Notes under the pieces: generated by a model
What the model saw: only the letters and a program-made list of their open reading frames with translations
The model's database searches: none
What the model was told of the DNA's origin: nothing
Position numbers and translations under genes: made by a program
NCBI RefSeq assembly: GCF_014842995.1
Contig: NZ_JACYXL010000001.1
Coordinates: forward strand, 249,183 to 313,182
DNA: 64,000 bases
Direction of reading: 5' to 3'
Origin: Rhodanobacter sp. 7MK24
GTDB lineage: Bacteria; Pseudomonadota; Gammaproteobacteria; Xanthomonadales; Rhodanobacteraceae
In this document: positions 34,876 to 44,598 of the stretch, piece by piece
Position numbering within the stretch: position 1 is the first letter of the stretch
How the letters are laid out: every line of letters begins with the position of its first letter

Positions 34876-37866
34876 TTAGAAATCGTAGGTGACGCCAAGC
34901 CGCACGTAGCGCGGGGTGGTGTAACCACGGACACGGCCGAACTGACCAGCATTCTGGTATTCGTAGATGTAGGTCGGCTTCTGCGAGTTGAACAGATTGA
35001 ACACATCCGCGTTGAAGGCCAGTTTGTTGTCGGCGAATGCCGGGCGATATTCCACGTTGAGCGAAACGGTCTTCTGCCATGGCAGTCGGCCTGCCGAGCC
35101 GGATGGCACCGGCTTGCCGCTGCACCAGTGGTAATACGGGCCGGCGTATGCCGGATAGGTGCCGTTAGGGCCATAAGCACCCAAGCAGTCGTACGGCGCA
35201 CCCGAGATCATCGAGATGACGCCAGATACATTCCACTCCGGAGTGATCTGGTAACCGCCGGACACCTTCAACTGGTGCTTGTGATCGTTGTGCAGGAGGC
35301 CGTTCTGGTATTCCATCAGCGACGGATAATCCCAGTCTTGGGTTGCCGAGATATCGGACTGGCCGGTATCCGACTTCACCTGGCCTTCGGAGTTGCCGTA
35401 GCTGCGCGAGAACGTGTAGTCGAGGCGCCCCCACCACGTACCGTCGAACGGATGGTTCAGGTAGAGGTTCAATGCATAGTAATTGCGCTTCGCGTGCTGG
35501 AAGCCCAGTTCTTCGTTGCTCAGGTGAATTTCGCCATAGCCGCCCTTGCCATCCGGTATGGTGAAAGTGGCCGCACGTCCAGGGTTGAAGAAATAGCAGC
35601 CGCGCAGATTCGACGGATCGAGTCCTGCTTCCAAGGCCTTCGCCGTGAACAATTCAACCTGGCAGGTATCGTCGATCTCGTTCTTCAGGCTGCGGTAGAC
35701 CGCTTTGGCACCGTAGGTCCATGCGCTGTTGAGCTGCTTGTCGAAGCCAAGGATGTACTCATCCTGATACTGCGCCGTAAGCGACTTGGCGGTGACCGTC
35801 TTCGGATCGGGCGATTGGCCGTACTCGAGGTTCTCGGAGTACGGTTGGCCCGGCCCGTTGACCGTATTGACCGGAGTCAGGCCGGTAGGGTAACCGTTCG
35901 CGTCGATGCCGGTGTAGGTGTAGTAGGTACGAGTAAACAGCGAGCCTGACGCGCCACGCAGCGCCACGCTGGTCGGCAGTGCGAGGTAATAACGCCCCGC
36001 ATTGCCGTAGACACGGAAGCTGGAATCGCCATTCACATCCCAGCTGAAGCCGAGGCGGGGGGCCCACTGCGGCTTGGTTTGCCTGATGTAGGGCTGACCG
36101 TTGCTGTTGAAGTTGGTGAACTGGTCGTTGCGCAGGCCCAGTTTCAGCAACCAGCGGTCGCTGACCTGCCAGGAGTCCTCGATGTACTGGGCACGCTGCT
36201 CCACGCGAACCGATGCAGCGGTCTGATACTTGTACTGATCTACGTAATAGCCCTGCGCCCCTCCCGGATAGTTGGACGGCGTATCCACCTGCATTTCGCC
36301 GGACGGGGTTTCGCTGATGAACGAACCCGGGTCGACCTTGCCATATTCCCAGTTGTAGCCGGCGGGAATGTATTCACCGTCATGCAGATCCTGGGTGCGC
36401 TGGTTGTCGATGCCGGCCGTGATCGTGTGATCCCCGAGGACATAGGTCAGGTCGATACGGTAGTTCGCGCCCTTGGTTTGATGCGCGGGATCGCCGATGG
36501 TGCCCGAGAGCTGCGAATTGGTGATGGGCGTGCCGCCCGTGTACGCAGGGTTCTCGCTGTCCGCGCCGGCAATCGGAATGATCGAGGGATCGATGCTGGC
36601 GCCAGCCGAAGTGAAGATTTCGGTTTTCTGTTTGCCGTACTGGGCGGTGACCGTCAGGTTGTCGGTGATGTAGCCGGTGTACTTCGCGATCCACATCTGG
36701 GCCGACGTTTTGGTGCTTGTGTCCGTGCCTTCGAAGTCACCCAATGTCCTGGTGCTGGTGTCGTAGGCGTAGACGTCACCGTTGTACTGGTGCTTGGTCG
36801 ACGCCGCCGTCAACTCGACGATGTTGCTGTCATTGATGTTCCAGTCCAGCTTGGTGTACCACTTGGGATCGTGGAAGTCCCGCTTATAGGCGGTATTGGA
36901 CGATGCCGTGGAGACGAGCGTGTCCTTTGACTTGGAGGCTTCCACCGACGTGAACAGGAACAGCTTGTCCTTGATCAGCGGGCCGCCGATGTAGGCGTCA
37001 TAGGTGGTGTTCCAACCCTTGTTGTCGTTGCGGTACTGATAGATCTTGCCGTTGGCCGGGTTGTAGATGTTTTTGGGGTCGGAGCGCAGGCTGGTGGGGG
37101 CCCATAGGGCTTGACCGCCGAAGTGCCATTCGTTGGTTCCGCGCTTGCCGACCTGGTTGATCACGCCGCCATCGGAACGACCATAGGCCGCACCGTAGCC
37201 GCCCGTCAGCGTTTCCTGCTGCTCGATCGAACCATAAGGAAGATCGATGCCACCGAGGCCGTTGAGCGGGTCGGTGACGTTCATGCCATTGATGTAGTAG
37301 GCATTCTCGGTCACTGATGCACCGCCGAAAGACACCAGTGCATTGCCGGTCGGGCCAGTGAACCAACTGCTGCCCTGGGTTGCGCCCGGTGCCAGCAGGG
37401 CGATGGCTTCCGCCGAACGTGCCAGCGGGAGGGTCTTGAGTTGTTGCGCGGTGATCACCGTGCGCGAATCGACGCTAGTGACGTCAATGGCCGGCAGGGC
37501 ATTGGCCGTGACGGTCACGCTTTCCAGATTCTTGGCGGCAGAGAAAGACACATCGGTGCCCGCACTCACCTGGATCGTGACGTTCGAGCGTGAACTGACC
37601 TCGTGCCCGTCCTTCTGCAGCGATACCGAATAGGAGCCAACCGGCAAGCCGTTGATGGTGTAGCGGCCGTCTGCGTCCACTGTGACGGAACGTTGCACGC
37701 CAGTTGCGCTCGTTGCTACCACGGTATCGCCCGCAGGCGCCTGGCCGAAGATGCTGCCCGTGGTGGATTGGCCGAAGGCCAAGCCGCTGAAACCCATGCC
37801 CAGCGCCAGGGCGAGGGCTGTTCGACGATAGGTGATCCGGCGCCGAGTGTGATTGTTGACCATCAT
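34876..37866 (-). CDS. Oar-like TonB-dependent receptor with carboxypeptidase-regulatory-like N-domain
   Basis: Protein of 996 aa. After the signal peptide (ending SGLAFGQ) comes a carboxypeptidase-regulatory-like beta domain (GSIFGQAPAGDTVV to SVSLQKDGHEV), a plug domain (RTVITAQQLKTLPL, NAYYINGMNVTDPLNGLGG, GYGAAYGRSDGGVINQV) and a large barrel ending YVRLGVTYDF, the aromatic last strand. Oar-like receptors of Xanthomonadales often take up peptides or polysaccharide fragments. GGGGAG precedes the double ATG. It follows a secreted peptidase gene but is separated from it by a terminator and its own promoter. Confidence 0.9.
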   Translation of the reverse strand: MMVNNHTRRRITYRRTALALALGMGFSGLAFGQSTTGSIFGQAPAGDTVVATSATGVQRSVTVDADGRYTINGLPVGSYSVSLQKDGHEVSSRSNVTIQVSAGTDVSFSAAKNLESVTVTANALPAIDVTSVDSRTVITAQQLKTLPLARSAEAIALLAPGATQGSSWFTGPTGNALVSFGGASVTENAYYINGMNVTDPLNGLGGIDLPYGSIEQQETLTGGYGAAYGRSDGGVINQVGKRGTNEWHFGGQALWAPTSLRSDPKNIYNPANGKIYQYRNDNKGWNTTYDAYIGGPLIKDKLFLFTSVEASKSKDTLVSTASSNTAYKRDFHDPKWYTKLDWNINDSNIVELTAASTKHQYNGDVYAYDTSTRTLGDFEGTDTSTKTSAQMWIAKYTGYITDNLTVTAQYGKQKTEIFTSAGASIDPSIIPIAGADSENPAYTGGTPITNSQLSGTIGDPAHQTKGANYRIDLTYVLGDHTITAGIDNQRTQDLHDGEYIPAGYNWEYGKVDPGSFISETPSGEMQVDTPSNYPGGAQGYYVDQYKYQTAASVRVEQRAQYIEDSWQVSDRWLLKLGLRNDQFTNFNSNGQPYIRQTKPQWAPRLGFSWDVNGDSSFRVYGNAGRYYLALPTSVALRGASGSLFTRTYYTYTGIDANGYPTGLTPVNTVNGPGQPYSENLEYGQSPDPKTVTAKSLTAQYQDEYILGFDKQLNSAWTYGAKAVYRSLKNEIDDTCQVELFTAKALEAGLDPSNLRGCYFFNPGRAATFTIPDGKGGYGEIHLSNEELGFQHAKRNYYALNLYLNHPFDGTWWGRLDYTFSRSYGNSEGQVKSDTGQSDISATQDWDYPSLMEYQNGLLHNDHKHQLKVSGGYQITPEWNVSGVISMISGAPYDCLGAYGPNGTYPAYAGPYYHWCSGKPVPSGSAGRLPWQKTVSLNVEYRPAFADNKLAFNADVFNLFNSQKPTYIYEYQNAGQFGRVRGYTTPRYVRLGVTYDF

Positions 37867-37904
37867 CAATCTCCCCAAATGGTTGAGCAGCTTCTAAAAG
37901 TTGG

Positions 37905-37916
37905 TTAAGCGTTTAA
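37905..37916. promoter_or_regulatory. LacI-like palindrome in the receptor 5' leader
   Basis: TTAAGCGTTTAA is a near-palindrome centred on CG, similar to LacI/PurR-type operators, about 40 nt before the Oar-like receptor start. No LacI-type regulator is in the window, so the assignment is weak. Confidence 0.25.
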
Positions 37917-38037
37917 TTTCTTAAAAAATCAAAGACCTGCGTGATAAAAAGAGGTCGTCCAGGCTTTCTTGCAACTTGCTGGGTGGCTGGCTTGGGAGGT
38001 CCTTTCAGCCGTCAGGCGAGACGCAAGAAATTGTGAA

Positions 38038-38064
38038 GTTATAGTAAGAAAATCCGTCAGTCAA
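38038..38064 (-). promoter_or_regulatory. Candidate sigma-70 promoter of the Oar-like receptor
   Basis: On the minus strand TTGACT and TATAAC are separated by 15 nt (an overlapping TTGTTG gives 18 nt) in a clearly AT-rich stretch. It would give a 5' leader of about 165 nt to the ATG at 37866, containing the LacI-like palindrome. Confidence 0.45.
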
Positions 38065-38088
38065 CAATTTCATAACGCGTTATTTCGC

Positions 38089-38117
38089 AAAAAAAAGCGG
38101 ACCCTTTCGGGCCCGCC
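38089..38117 (-). terminator. Intrinsic terminator of the prolyl oligopeptidase gene
   Basis: Minus-strand GCGGGCCC-GAAA-GGGTCCGC stem (one mismatch) followed by eight T, 27 nt after the stop of the peptidase gene. Textbook form. Confidence 0.88.
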
Positions 38118-38143
38118 TTGAGATTTCGGATTTTTGGAAGGGG

Positions 38144-40102
38144 TCAGGGTGGCGTGGCGCCGCTGCCGATGTACTTGGCAAGGAAATCCTGCATGCGGTC
38201 CAGGCGATCGACGTTGTCGGCCTCGCTGTAGAAGCCGTGCCCTTCGCCGGATTTGCTCATCCATTCATAAGGCTTATGGGCGGCATCCAGCGCCGCGCGC
38301 ATGGCCTTGGCCTGGGCGATCGGTACGCGCTCGTCGGCCTCGCCGTGGATCAGCAGCACGGGTACGTCGATCTGGTCGGCCAGCTTGTCGGGCGAATTGG
38401 CCGCGAGTGCGGCATCGTCCTTGCCGATCACGGCGGTCAGGTAATTCTTGCCGAGTGTGTCCGAACCGATGCTGCCCTTCTTGTACATCATCGCCAGGTC
38501 GTAGACGCCGGCGTAGCCGATCGCGCACTTGAACAGTTTCGGGGCGCGAATCACCGACATCAGCGCCGAGTAGCCGCCGAAGCTGCCGCCGTACACACAG
38601 ACCCGGTTCGGGTCGGCGTATTGCTGCTGCTCGACCCACCGCACGCCGTCGATCAGGTCCTCCTGGATGCGGGTGCCCCACTTGAGGTAGCCGGCCTGCG
38701 TGAAATTCTCTCCGCGGCCGCCGGAGCCGCGGTAGTTCACCTGCAGCACAAGGTAGCCGCGGCTGGCGAGGAACTGCGCGTCGTTGTCGAAGAACCAGTC
38801 GTCGCTGACGCCATGCGGGCCGCCGTGGGGCAGCAGGACCATCGGCAGATTGTTCATCGGCACGCCGTTGGGCACGGTGAGGATGGCTTCCAGTTCCGTG
38901 CCGTCGCTGGCCTTGAAGTGCATCGGTACGCGCTCGGCCATTTTCGCCGGGTCGATCCACGGTGCCCCTTCGAACAGCTTGACCACCTTGTAGTGCTCGG
39001 TATCGATCAGGTACCAGGTGCCCGGGTCGCGGTCGCTGCTCACGCTGAACAGCAATTCGCGACCGTCCTCGCTGAAGTTGATGAAATCGACGAACTCGCC
39101 GGGGAATTTCTGGCTGATCGCCATGTACAGCTTGGCTGACGGGAGGTTGGGGTCGACGTAGATCGGGCGCGGCGTGCCGGTGGCGGTGATTACCGCGAAC
39201 GGCTGCAGCGGTGGGGCGGTCCATTGCACGTTGTGGACGTTGCCGAAATCATCCTTGGCCAGCGCTTTGCGATCGTTGCCATCGAGGCTTTGTTCGATCA
39301 ATTGGATGGGGCCGCCATTGGCGCTGTACATGGCGTAGACGTGCTGGCCATCGGGCGCGGTGGCAAACGGGGCGAAGTATTTGCCAGCCTGCAGCTGTAC
39401 CCAACGACCAGCCATGAACTGGTAGGCCACGTAGTCGAAGTTGTTGTCGGTGCCGTAGGCGAAGCCCACCTTGCCATCCGGGCCTACCATGAAGCTCATC
39501 TGGCCTACGCCGATATCGCCGATCAGGTGGCGTACGTTTTTCACCGCGTCGATGTCGTAGATCTGGCTGCGGTTCCGGTTGTTGTCATTCCACGGATGGG
39601 CGCCGAGGTAGAAATGGTTGTTGGCCTTGTCGGGCAAGCCATCCACTTCACCCCAGCCATCATCGCCCTGGCGGGTGTCGCCGCGGGTGCCATAGCCGGA
39701 CTGGTAGCCGAACAGATAGTCCTGATGCCTTCCATCCACGTCGGTGGCAAGGATCTCGCCGGTGAGCTGGGGCTCATCGATGGAGCCGAACTGCTTGCCC
39801 TTTTCCACGATAAGCCTGGTCGGACTGACCCAGTACACGCCTGCCGGCACTTCATTGACGGGCATGCGCAGCATGCTGAGCGGATGGCTCATGTCGTCTA
39901 CTGCATAGACCACCAGCGCGTGGTTGCCGCCGTCGTCCACGCGCAACGCGATGTGCTTGCCGTCGGGCGACAGCCGCGGCATCGACATGCTGGCGTGACG
40001 GGCGAAGGTTTCCACCGGAATCGAATCCGCCGCGGCCGCGGCGACAGGCGAACACAGGCACGCCGCGACCAGCGCGGCATGCAGCTTGCGCATCGACATC
40101 AT
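38144..40102 (-). CDS. Secreted S9 family prolyl oligopeptidase / acylaminoacyl peptidase-like
   Basis: Protein of 652 aa with a signal peptide ([22 protein letters not shown]). An N-terminal beta-propeller (to about residue 390) precedes the alpha/beta-hydrolase domain. Catalytic residues: Ser507 in [10 protein letters not shown], Asp in [10 protein letters not shown] and His in GEGHGFYSE. It cleaves short peptides in the periplasm or outside. It lies upstream of the Oar-like receptor on the same strand; both may serve peptide use. Starts ATG ATG at 40102/40099 behind GGGGAGAG. Confidence 0.92.
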   Translation of the reverse strand: MMSMRKLHAALVAACLCSPVAAAAADSIPVETFARHASMSMPRLSPDGKHIALRVDDGGNHALVVYAVDDMSHPLSMLRMPVNEVPAGVYWVSPTRLIVEKGKQFGSIDEPQLTGEILATDVDGRHQDYLFGYQSGYGTRGDTRQGDDGWGEVDGLPDKANNHFYLGAHPWNDNNRNRSQIYDIDAVKNVRHLIGDIGVGQMSFMVGPDGKVGFAYGTDNNFDYVAYQFMAGRWVQLQAGKYFAPFATAPDGQHVYAMYSANGGPIQLIEQSLDGNDRKALAKDDFGNVHNVQWTAPPLQPFAVITATGTPRPIYVDPNLPSAKLYMAISQKFPGEFVDFINFSEDGRELLFSVSSDRDPGTWYLIDTEHYKVVKLFEGAPWIDPAKMAERVPMHFKASDGTELEAILTVPNGVPMNNLPMVLLPHGGPHGVSDDWFFDNDAQFLASRGYLVLQVNYRGSGGRGENFTQAGYLKWGTRIQEDLIDGVRWVEQQQYADPNRVCVYGGSFGGYSALMSVIRAPKLFKCAIGYAGVYDLAMMYKKGSIGSDTLGKNYLTAVIGKDDAALAANSPDKLADQIDVPVLLIHGEADERVPIAQAKAMRAALDAAHKPYEWMSKSGEGHGFYSEADNVDRLDRMQDFLAKYIGSGATPP

Positions 40103-40244
40103 CCTTGCTCTCCCCTTGTTGGTGTGGCCCGGTCGCGACGGCTACTCCCCTGCTCCAGCGCCGACCGGGTGTCCGGCAGTTTATCCGGCGGATCGGGGCG
40201 TGTCCCGCTACACTGGCGGCCTTGCCTGTCTGATTCCGCACCGC

Positions 40245-41147
40245 ATGACGCAACCCTTCGTCGTCGATATCAACCCCGTCGCCTTTCACCTCGGCCCGGT
40301 GCAGGTGCACTGGTACGGCTTGATGTATCTGGTAGGGTTCTTCAGTGGCGCATTGCTCGGCGAATACCGGCGACGGCAGGGACGTCTGCCGGTGACCCGC
40401 GACGCGCTGAGCGACCTGTTTTTCTACGCCATGATGGGCGTGATCGTGGGCGGCCGCATCGGCTACATGCTGTTCTATTACGCGGGCGGCCCGCGCTGGA
40501 TCTGGACCGATCCGCTGGCGCTGTTCCGGGTATGGGATGGCGGCATGAGCTTCCACGGCGGCCTGCTCGGCGTGCTGGCGGCGGGGCTGTGGTGGTCGCG
40601 CAGGCAGCAGCTGCATTTCTTCGACACGGTGGATTTCGTGGCGCCGCTGGTGCCGATCGGCCTGGGCCTGGGGCGGCTGGGCAACTTCATCAACGGCGAG
40701 CTGTGGGGCAAGCCCACGCAGTTGCCGTTGGGCATGATCTTCCCCAACGCGCATGCCGAGGACGTGGCTTATGCTGCCGCGCACCCGGCGTGGCAGGCGC
40801 AGCTGCAGCAGTTTGGCGGCCTGGTGCGCCAGCCGTCGCAGCTGTACGAGCTGGCGCTGGAAGGCGTGGTGATGTTCACCCTGCTGTGGCTGGTGTCGAT
40901 GAAGCCGCGGCCGCGCTACCTCGTCTCCGGCCTGTTCGCGCTGATGTACGGCTGCTTCCGCTTCGCGGTGGAGTTCGTGCGCTTGCCCGACGTCCAGCTC
41001 GGCTATCTCGCCTTTGGCTGGCTCACGATGGGGCAGGTCCTCTCGCTGCCGCTGATTGCCGTGGGCCTGTGGCTGTTGTGGCTCTCGCGCAGCGCGCCCA
41101 CGCTGCGGCTGTACGAAGTGGCGATGCCGGCGAAGGAAGGCCAATGA
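40245..41147 (+). CDS. lgt: Phosphatidylglycerol-prolipoprotein diacylglyceryl transferase
   Basis: Protein of 300 aa, seven membrane helices, normal length. [11 protein letters not shown] with the essential His, [11 protein letters not shown], the loop MSFHGGLLG and the signature [13 protein letters not shown] are all present. Lgt adds diacylglycerol to the lipobox Cys of prolipoproteins. The ATG at 40245 ([11 protein letters not shown]) is used. The stop overlaps the thyA start by 4 nt, the usual lgt-thyA pair. Confidence 0.96.
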   Translation: MTQPFVVDINPVAFHLGPVQVHWYGLMYLVGFFSGALLGEYRRRQGRLPVTRDALSDLFFYAMMGVIVGGRIGYMLFYYAGGPRWIWTDPLALFRVWDGGMSFHGGLLGVLAAGLWWSRRQQLHFFDTVDFVAPLVPIGLGLGRLGNFINGELWGKPTQLPLGMIFPNAHAEDVAYAAAHPAWQAQLQQFGGLVRQPSQLYELALEGVVMFTLLWLVSMKPRPRYLVSGLFALMYGCFRFAVEFVRLPDVQLGYLAFGWLTMGQVLSLPLIAVGLWLLWLSRSAPTLRLYEVAMPAKEGQ

Positions 41148-41938
41148 AGGCCTATCTCGACCTGCTGCGCCATGTGCTCGACCACGGTACCGAGAAGGCC
41201 GACCGCACCGGCACCGGCACACGCAGCGTGTTCGGCTGGCAGATGCGCTTCGACCTCGCCGAAGGCTTCCCGCTGGTCACCACCAAGAAGCTGCATCTCA
41301 AGTCCATCGTCCACGAGCTGATCTGGTTCCTGAAAGGCGACACCAACATCGCCTACCTCAAGGAGCACGGTGTCAGCATCTGGGACGAGTGGGCGAATGC
41401 CGACGGCGACCTCGGTCCGGTCTACGGCAAGCAGTGGCGTGCATGGCCTGCCGCCGACGGTGAAGCTGTCGACCAGATCCGCTGGGTGGTGGACGAGATC
41501 AGGCGCAATCCCGATTCGCGCCGGCTGATCGTCAGTGCGTGGAACGTGGGGGAGCTGCCGAAGATGGCGCTGATGCCCTGCCATTCGCTGTTCCAGTTCT
41601 ATGTCGCCAACGGCAAGCTGAGCTGCCAGCTCTACCAGCGCTCCGGTGACATCTTCCTCGGTGTGCCGTTCAACATTGCCAGCTACGCGCTGCTCACCCA
41701 CATGGTGGCGCAAGTGTGCGGGCTGGGTGTGGGCGACTTCGTCCACACGCTGGGCGATGCGCACCTGTACAACAACCACGTCGAGCAGGCGCGGCTGCAG
41801 CTGACGCGCGAACCGCGTTCCTTGCCGCGCCTGGTGCTGAATCCCGACGTGCGTGCGCTGGAGGAATTCCGCTACGAGGACATCGCCATCGAGGGCTATG
41901 ACCCATATCCGGCGATCAAGGCGCCGGTGGCGGTATAG
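41144..41938 (+). CDS. thyA: Thymidylate synthase
   Basis: Protein of 264 aa, same length as the E. coli enzyme, which methylates dUMP to dTMP with methylene-tetrahydrofolate. [12 protein letters not shown] near the start, catalytic Cys in [12 protein letters not shown] and the folate/dUMP segments [19 protein letters not shown] and [12 protein letters not shown] are intact. Its product cycle needs folA, found 1.1 kb downstream on the same strand with a minus-strand gene between. The last 23 bp overlap the convergent aspartyl-protease-like gene. Confidence 0.97.
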   Translation: MKAYLDLLRHVLDHGTEKADRTGTGTRSVFGWQMRFDLAEGFPLVTTKKLHLKSIVHELIWFLKGDTNIAYLKEHGVSIWDEWANADGDLGPVYGKQWRAWPAADGEAVDQIRWVVDEIRRNPDSRRLIVSAWNVGELPKMALMPCHSLFQFYVANGKLSCQLYQRSGDIFLGVPFNIASYALLTHMVAQVCGLGVGDFVHTLGDAHLYNNHVEQARLQLTREPRSLPRLVLNPDVRALEEFRYEDIAIEGYDPYPAIKAPVAV

Positions 41939-42941
41939 CGGCGGCCTTGCAGCCGGTTACGCAGCTGAAATAGGCCGCGTCGTGCGGGTAGTCGATGGTC
42001 AGCACGAAGTGCTCAAAGACGTTGCCGCCCACCGCACCTTCCACCTGCTTGTCCATCATGCTGGACATCATGTCGTGGAAAGCGGGATCCGGGCGCTCGG
42101 TGAACCATACCGGGCCAACCGACCAGCCGGCGATGTCCACGCGCGGCACTTCGATCATTGGCATCGGGTGTTTGGGAGAAGCGGCGTCGCCGTCTACCAC
42201 GACCCGCCACTCCGGATGAGCCTTGTGCCAGCGCTCAAATAGGCTGGCGACCACATAACTCGTTACGCCAATACCTTTGACCGTGGGCGTGTTGCTGGCC
42301 TTTTCGCCTTCGGCGGTGGGATGGGCAGTGGCGCCAGTATCGAGCAACATGTCCAGCGGCTGCCCGTCGACGCGGATGGTCAGGCGGGCATAGCCGTGGG
42401 TCGCGCGTCCATGATCATCCCGCTGGAATCCAAGATGGATTGCATGGGCGGTGGAATCGGGCCGCCATGAATGGCCTTGCAACGTCAGGCGCTCACCGGG
42501 GTAATCGAAGGTCCAGATGCCCTGCGAATACAGGTAGCTGCCGCTGAACTGGCCCTCGTCATGGGCATTCCAGCCATAGCCTTCGGGAACGTCCTGAACC
42601 ATCGCCACGTTGCCGCAGGGGCTCGATGCCGGTGGGGGTAGATCTCGGCCTGATTTGTACTCGGGCAAGTCGGCCACGGCGATGGGGTCATCGTCGAGCT
42701 TGCAGGTATGGGTTTTCAGGCGCAGGCGCTTCGCGGCTTCAGCAGTAATCCAGTACATGCCGAATCCGCCCCCGCCGCCGGTATCTACCACCAGCTTCAA
42801 CTTTTGCCCGTTCACCGCCTCCGGCACCGCATAGAAATGCCCCGCCTCGTACACCGTGGGCAGCACCTGCGCCGTGGCCGGCGCAGCGCCTCCCGTAGCA
42901 GAGGCCAGTGCGCTGGCCAGAAATCCCATGATGATCGCCAT
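41916..42941 (-). CDS. Exported aspartyl-protease-like (retropepsin-fold) protein
   Basis: Protein of 341 aa with an N-terminal hydrophobic signal ([18 protein letters not shown]). Two retropepsin-like motifs are seen: [14 protein letters not shown] in the first half and [13 protein letters not shown] in the second, so one chain carries both D-T-G loops as in a duplicated aspartic protease. A Cys pair near the end (FSCVTGC) may form a disulfide. Substrate unknown. The 3' end overlaps thyA by 23 bp in the opposite strand. Confidence 0.72.
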   Translation of the reverse strand: MAIIMGFLASALASATGGAAPATAQVLPTVYEAGHFYAVPEAVNGQKLKLVVDTGGGGGFGMYWITAEAAKRLRLKTHTCKLDDDPIAVADLPEYKSGRDLPPPASSPCGNVAMVQDVPEGYGWNAHDEGQFSGSYLYSQGIWTFDYPGERLTLQGHSWRPDSTAHAIHLGFQRDDHGRATHGYARLTIRVDGQPLDMLLDTGATAHPTAEGEKASNTPTVKGIGVTSYVVASLFERWHKAHPEWRVVVDGDAASPKHPMPMIEVPRVDIAGWSVGPVWFTERPDPAFHDMMSSMMDKQVEGAVGGNVFEHFVLTIDYPHDAAYFSCVTGCKAAAIPPPAP

Positions 42942-43043
42942 GCTCGTCGTCCCCCCAAGTGGCTACAATGTACGGTCAGCATGGGCAGGACATCGCGCCG
43001 CTCATGCACCGCCCAATCTGCCACATTTGCCCCTGGAGCACCG

Positions 43044-43532
43044 ATGGCCATTTCGCTGATCGCCGCACTGGACGAGAACTTCGCCATTGGCCGCAAGGGG
43101 CAACTTCCTTGGCACCTGCCAGACGACCTGCGCTGGTTCAAGCAGCTCACCATGGGCAAGAACATCCTGATGGGCTACAACACCGCGTTGTCGGTGGGGC
43201 GCGCGTTGCCGGAGCGCACCAACTACGTGTTGTCGCGCAAGCACGAGGCGCCGTTTCCGGGCCAGGTCACCGTGCGCTCGATCGACGAGGCGCAGGCCCG
43301 CTGCAACAGCACCGGCCTGATGGTGATCGGTGGCGGACAGGTGTACCGCGAAGCCCTGCCGCTGGCGCGCCGGCTGTACCTGACCTGGGTCGGTGCGGCC
43401 GTGGATGGTGCCGACACCTTCTTCCCGGGCGTGCATTTCAGCGAGTGGACCGAAGTCTCGCGCGTGCATCACAAGAAGGACGCCGAGCACGCCTACGACT
43501 TCGACATGGTCGAGTACGTCCGCGGCAGTTGA
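43044..43532 (+). CDS. folA: Dihydrofolate reductase
   Basis: Protein of 162 aa. ISLIAALDENFAIGRKGQLPWHLPDDL contains the N-terminal strand and the substrate Asp loop; KNILMGYNTALSVGRALP and VIGGGQVYREALPLA hold the NADPH site. The usual GRKTWESIGRPLP is here GYNTALSVGRALPER, a mild divergence. The enzyme regenerates tetrahydrofolate used by thyA. The ATG at 43044 gives a standard N-terminus. Confidence 0.95.
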   Translation: MAISLIAALDENFAIGRKGQLPWHLPDDLRWFKQLTMGKNILMGYNTALSVGRALPERTNYVLSRKHEAPFPGQVTVRSIDEAQARCNSTGLMVIGGGQVYREALPLARRLYLTWVGAAVDGADTFFPGVHFSEWTEVSRVHHKKDAEHAYDFDMVEYVRGS

Positions 43533-43559
43533 GCCCGAAAACCTGTTCCGTGCCTCCCC

Positions 43560-44513
43560 ATGAGTGACGCGCCGTTGCATGTGCTGGCCGGCGCGTTGCG
43601 CGACCGCGAGGGTCGCGTGCTGCTGGCTGAGCGGCCCGCCGGCAAGCACCTGGCGGGCATGTGGGAGTTCCCCGGCGGCAAGCGCGAGCCTGGCGAGACG
43701 CCGCTGGCGGCGCTGGCGCGCGAACTGGTCGAGGAGCTCGGCATCGAGCTGGTCGAAGCCGCGCCGCTGATCCGCGTGCCCTGGTGCTATCACGAACGTG
43801 AATTGCTGCTTGATGCGTGGTGCGTGACTGAGTGGCGAGGTGAGCCGCGTTCGCTGGAGGGGCAGGGCCTGCAGTGGTGCCTGCCGTCGCAGGCGGATCC
43901 GGCCACGCTGGCGCCTGCCGATCGCGCCATCCTGCAGGCGCTGCGTCTGCCGCCGCATTACCTCATCACGCCCGCGGATGTGTCGCCGCTGGAGTGCGAT
44001 GCATGGTTCGGGCGCATCGTGCGCGCCATCGAATCCGGTGAGCGGCTGGTGCAATTGCGCCTGCCGCTCTGGCCACGCGAGGCCGTGCGTGGACTTGCCA
44101 CGACGCTGTTGCCGTCGGCGCGCGCGCATGGCGCCCAGCTGCTGCTCAATGCGGACGTGGAAGGTGCGCTGGCACTCGGTGTCGGTGTGCATCTGACGGG
44201 CGCGCAACTGGCTGCACTCGATGCACGCCCCTTGCCGTTGCAGCAAATCACCGGCGCCAGCTGCCACGATGCCGTGCAGCTGGCGAGGGCGCAGCAGATG
44301 GGCGTGGATTTCGCCACGCTGTCGCCGGTGGCGGCGACCGCCAGCCATCCTGATGCGGCACCCTTGGGTTGGGACGTTTTCCAGTCGCTGGCCGAAGCCG
44401 CCGCGATGCCGGTGTATGCATTGGGCGGATTGTCACCAGCACAGTCGCCGCGCGCGCGTGCGGCGGTTGCGCAGGGCGTGGCGGGGATACGTGGGTTCTG
44501 GGCTGAGCTGTAG
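43560..44513 (+). CDS. mutT: Nudix hydrolase (MutT) fused to a thiamine-phosphate-synthase-like domain
   Basis: Protein of 317 aa. Residues 1-130 are a MutT domain with a full Nudix box (GGKREPGETPLAA, RELVEELGI), which cleanses 8-oxo-dGTP. Residues 140-317 resemble ThiE (LLLNADVEGALALGVGVHLT, GASCHDAVQLARA, YALGGLSP). This fusion is well known in Gammaproteobacteria; the ThiE half is thought not to make thiamine phosphate. The stop codon TAG is the first part of a REP element. Confidence 0.92.
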   Translation: MSDAPLHVLAGALRDREGRVLLAERPAGKHLAGMWEFPGGKREPGETPLAALARELVEELGIELVEAAPLIRVPWCYHERELLLDAWCVTEWRGEPRSLEGQGLQWCLPSQADPATLAPADRAILQALRLPPHYLITPADVSPLECDAWFGRIVRAIESGERLVQLRLPLWPREAVRGLATTLLPSARAHGAQLLLNADVEGALALGVGVHLTGAQLAALDARPLPLQQITGASCHDAVQLARAQQMGVDFATLSPVAATASHPDAAPLGWDVFQSLAEAAAMPVYALGGLSPAQSPRARAAVAQGVAGIRGFWAEL

Positions 44514-44586
44514 AAGCGCACCCTGTGCGCGAATGCTTTGATGTTCGATCCGAGTCAAAAGCATTCGCGCACAGGGTGCGCTCCTA
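44510..44586. repeat. REP inverted pair, near-perfect
   Basis: GTAGAAGCGCACCCTGTGCG and, in inverted form, CGCACAGGGTGCGCTCCTAC, extended inward to GAATGCTTT/AAAGCATTC, form a stem of about 30 bp around a loop of about 17 nt between the convergent mutT and parC genes. The leading TAG is the mutT stop codon. It probably also serves as a two-way transcription barrier. Confidence 0.82.
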
Positions 44587-44598
44587 CGGATGTGCGCT

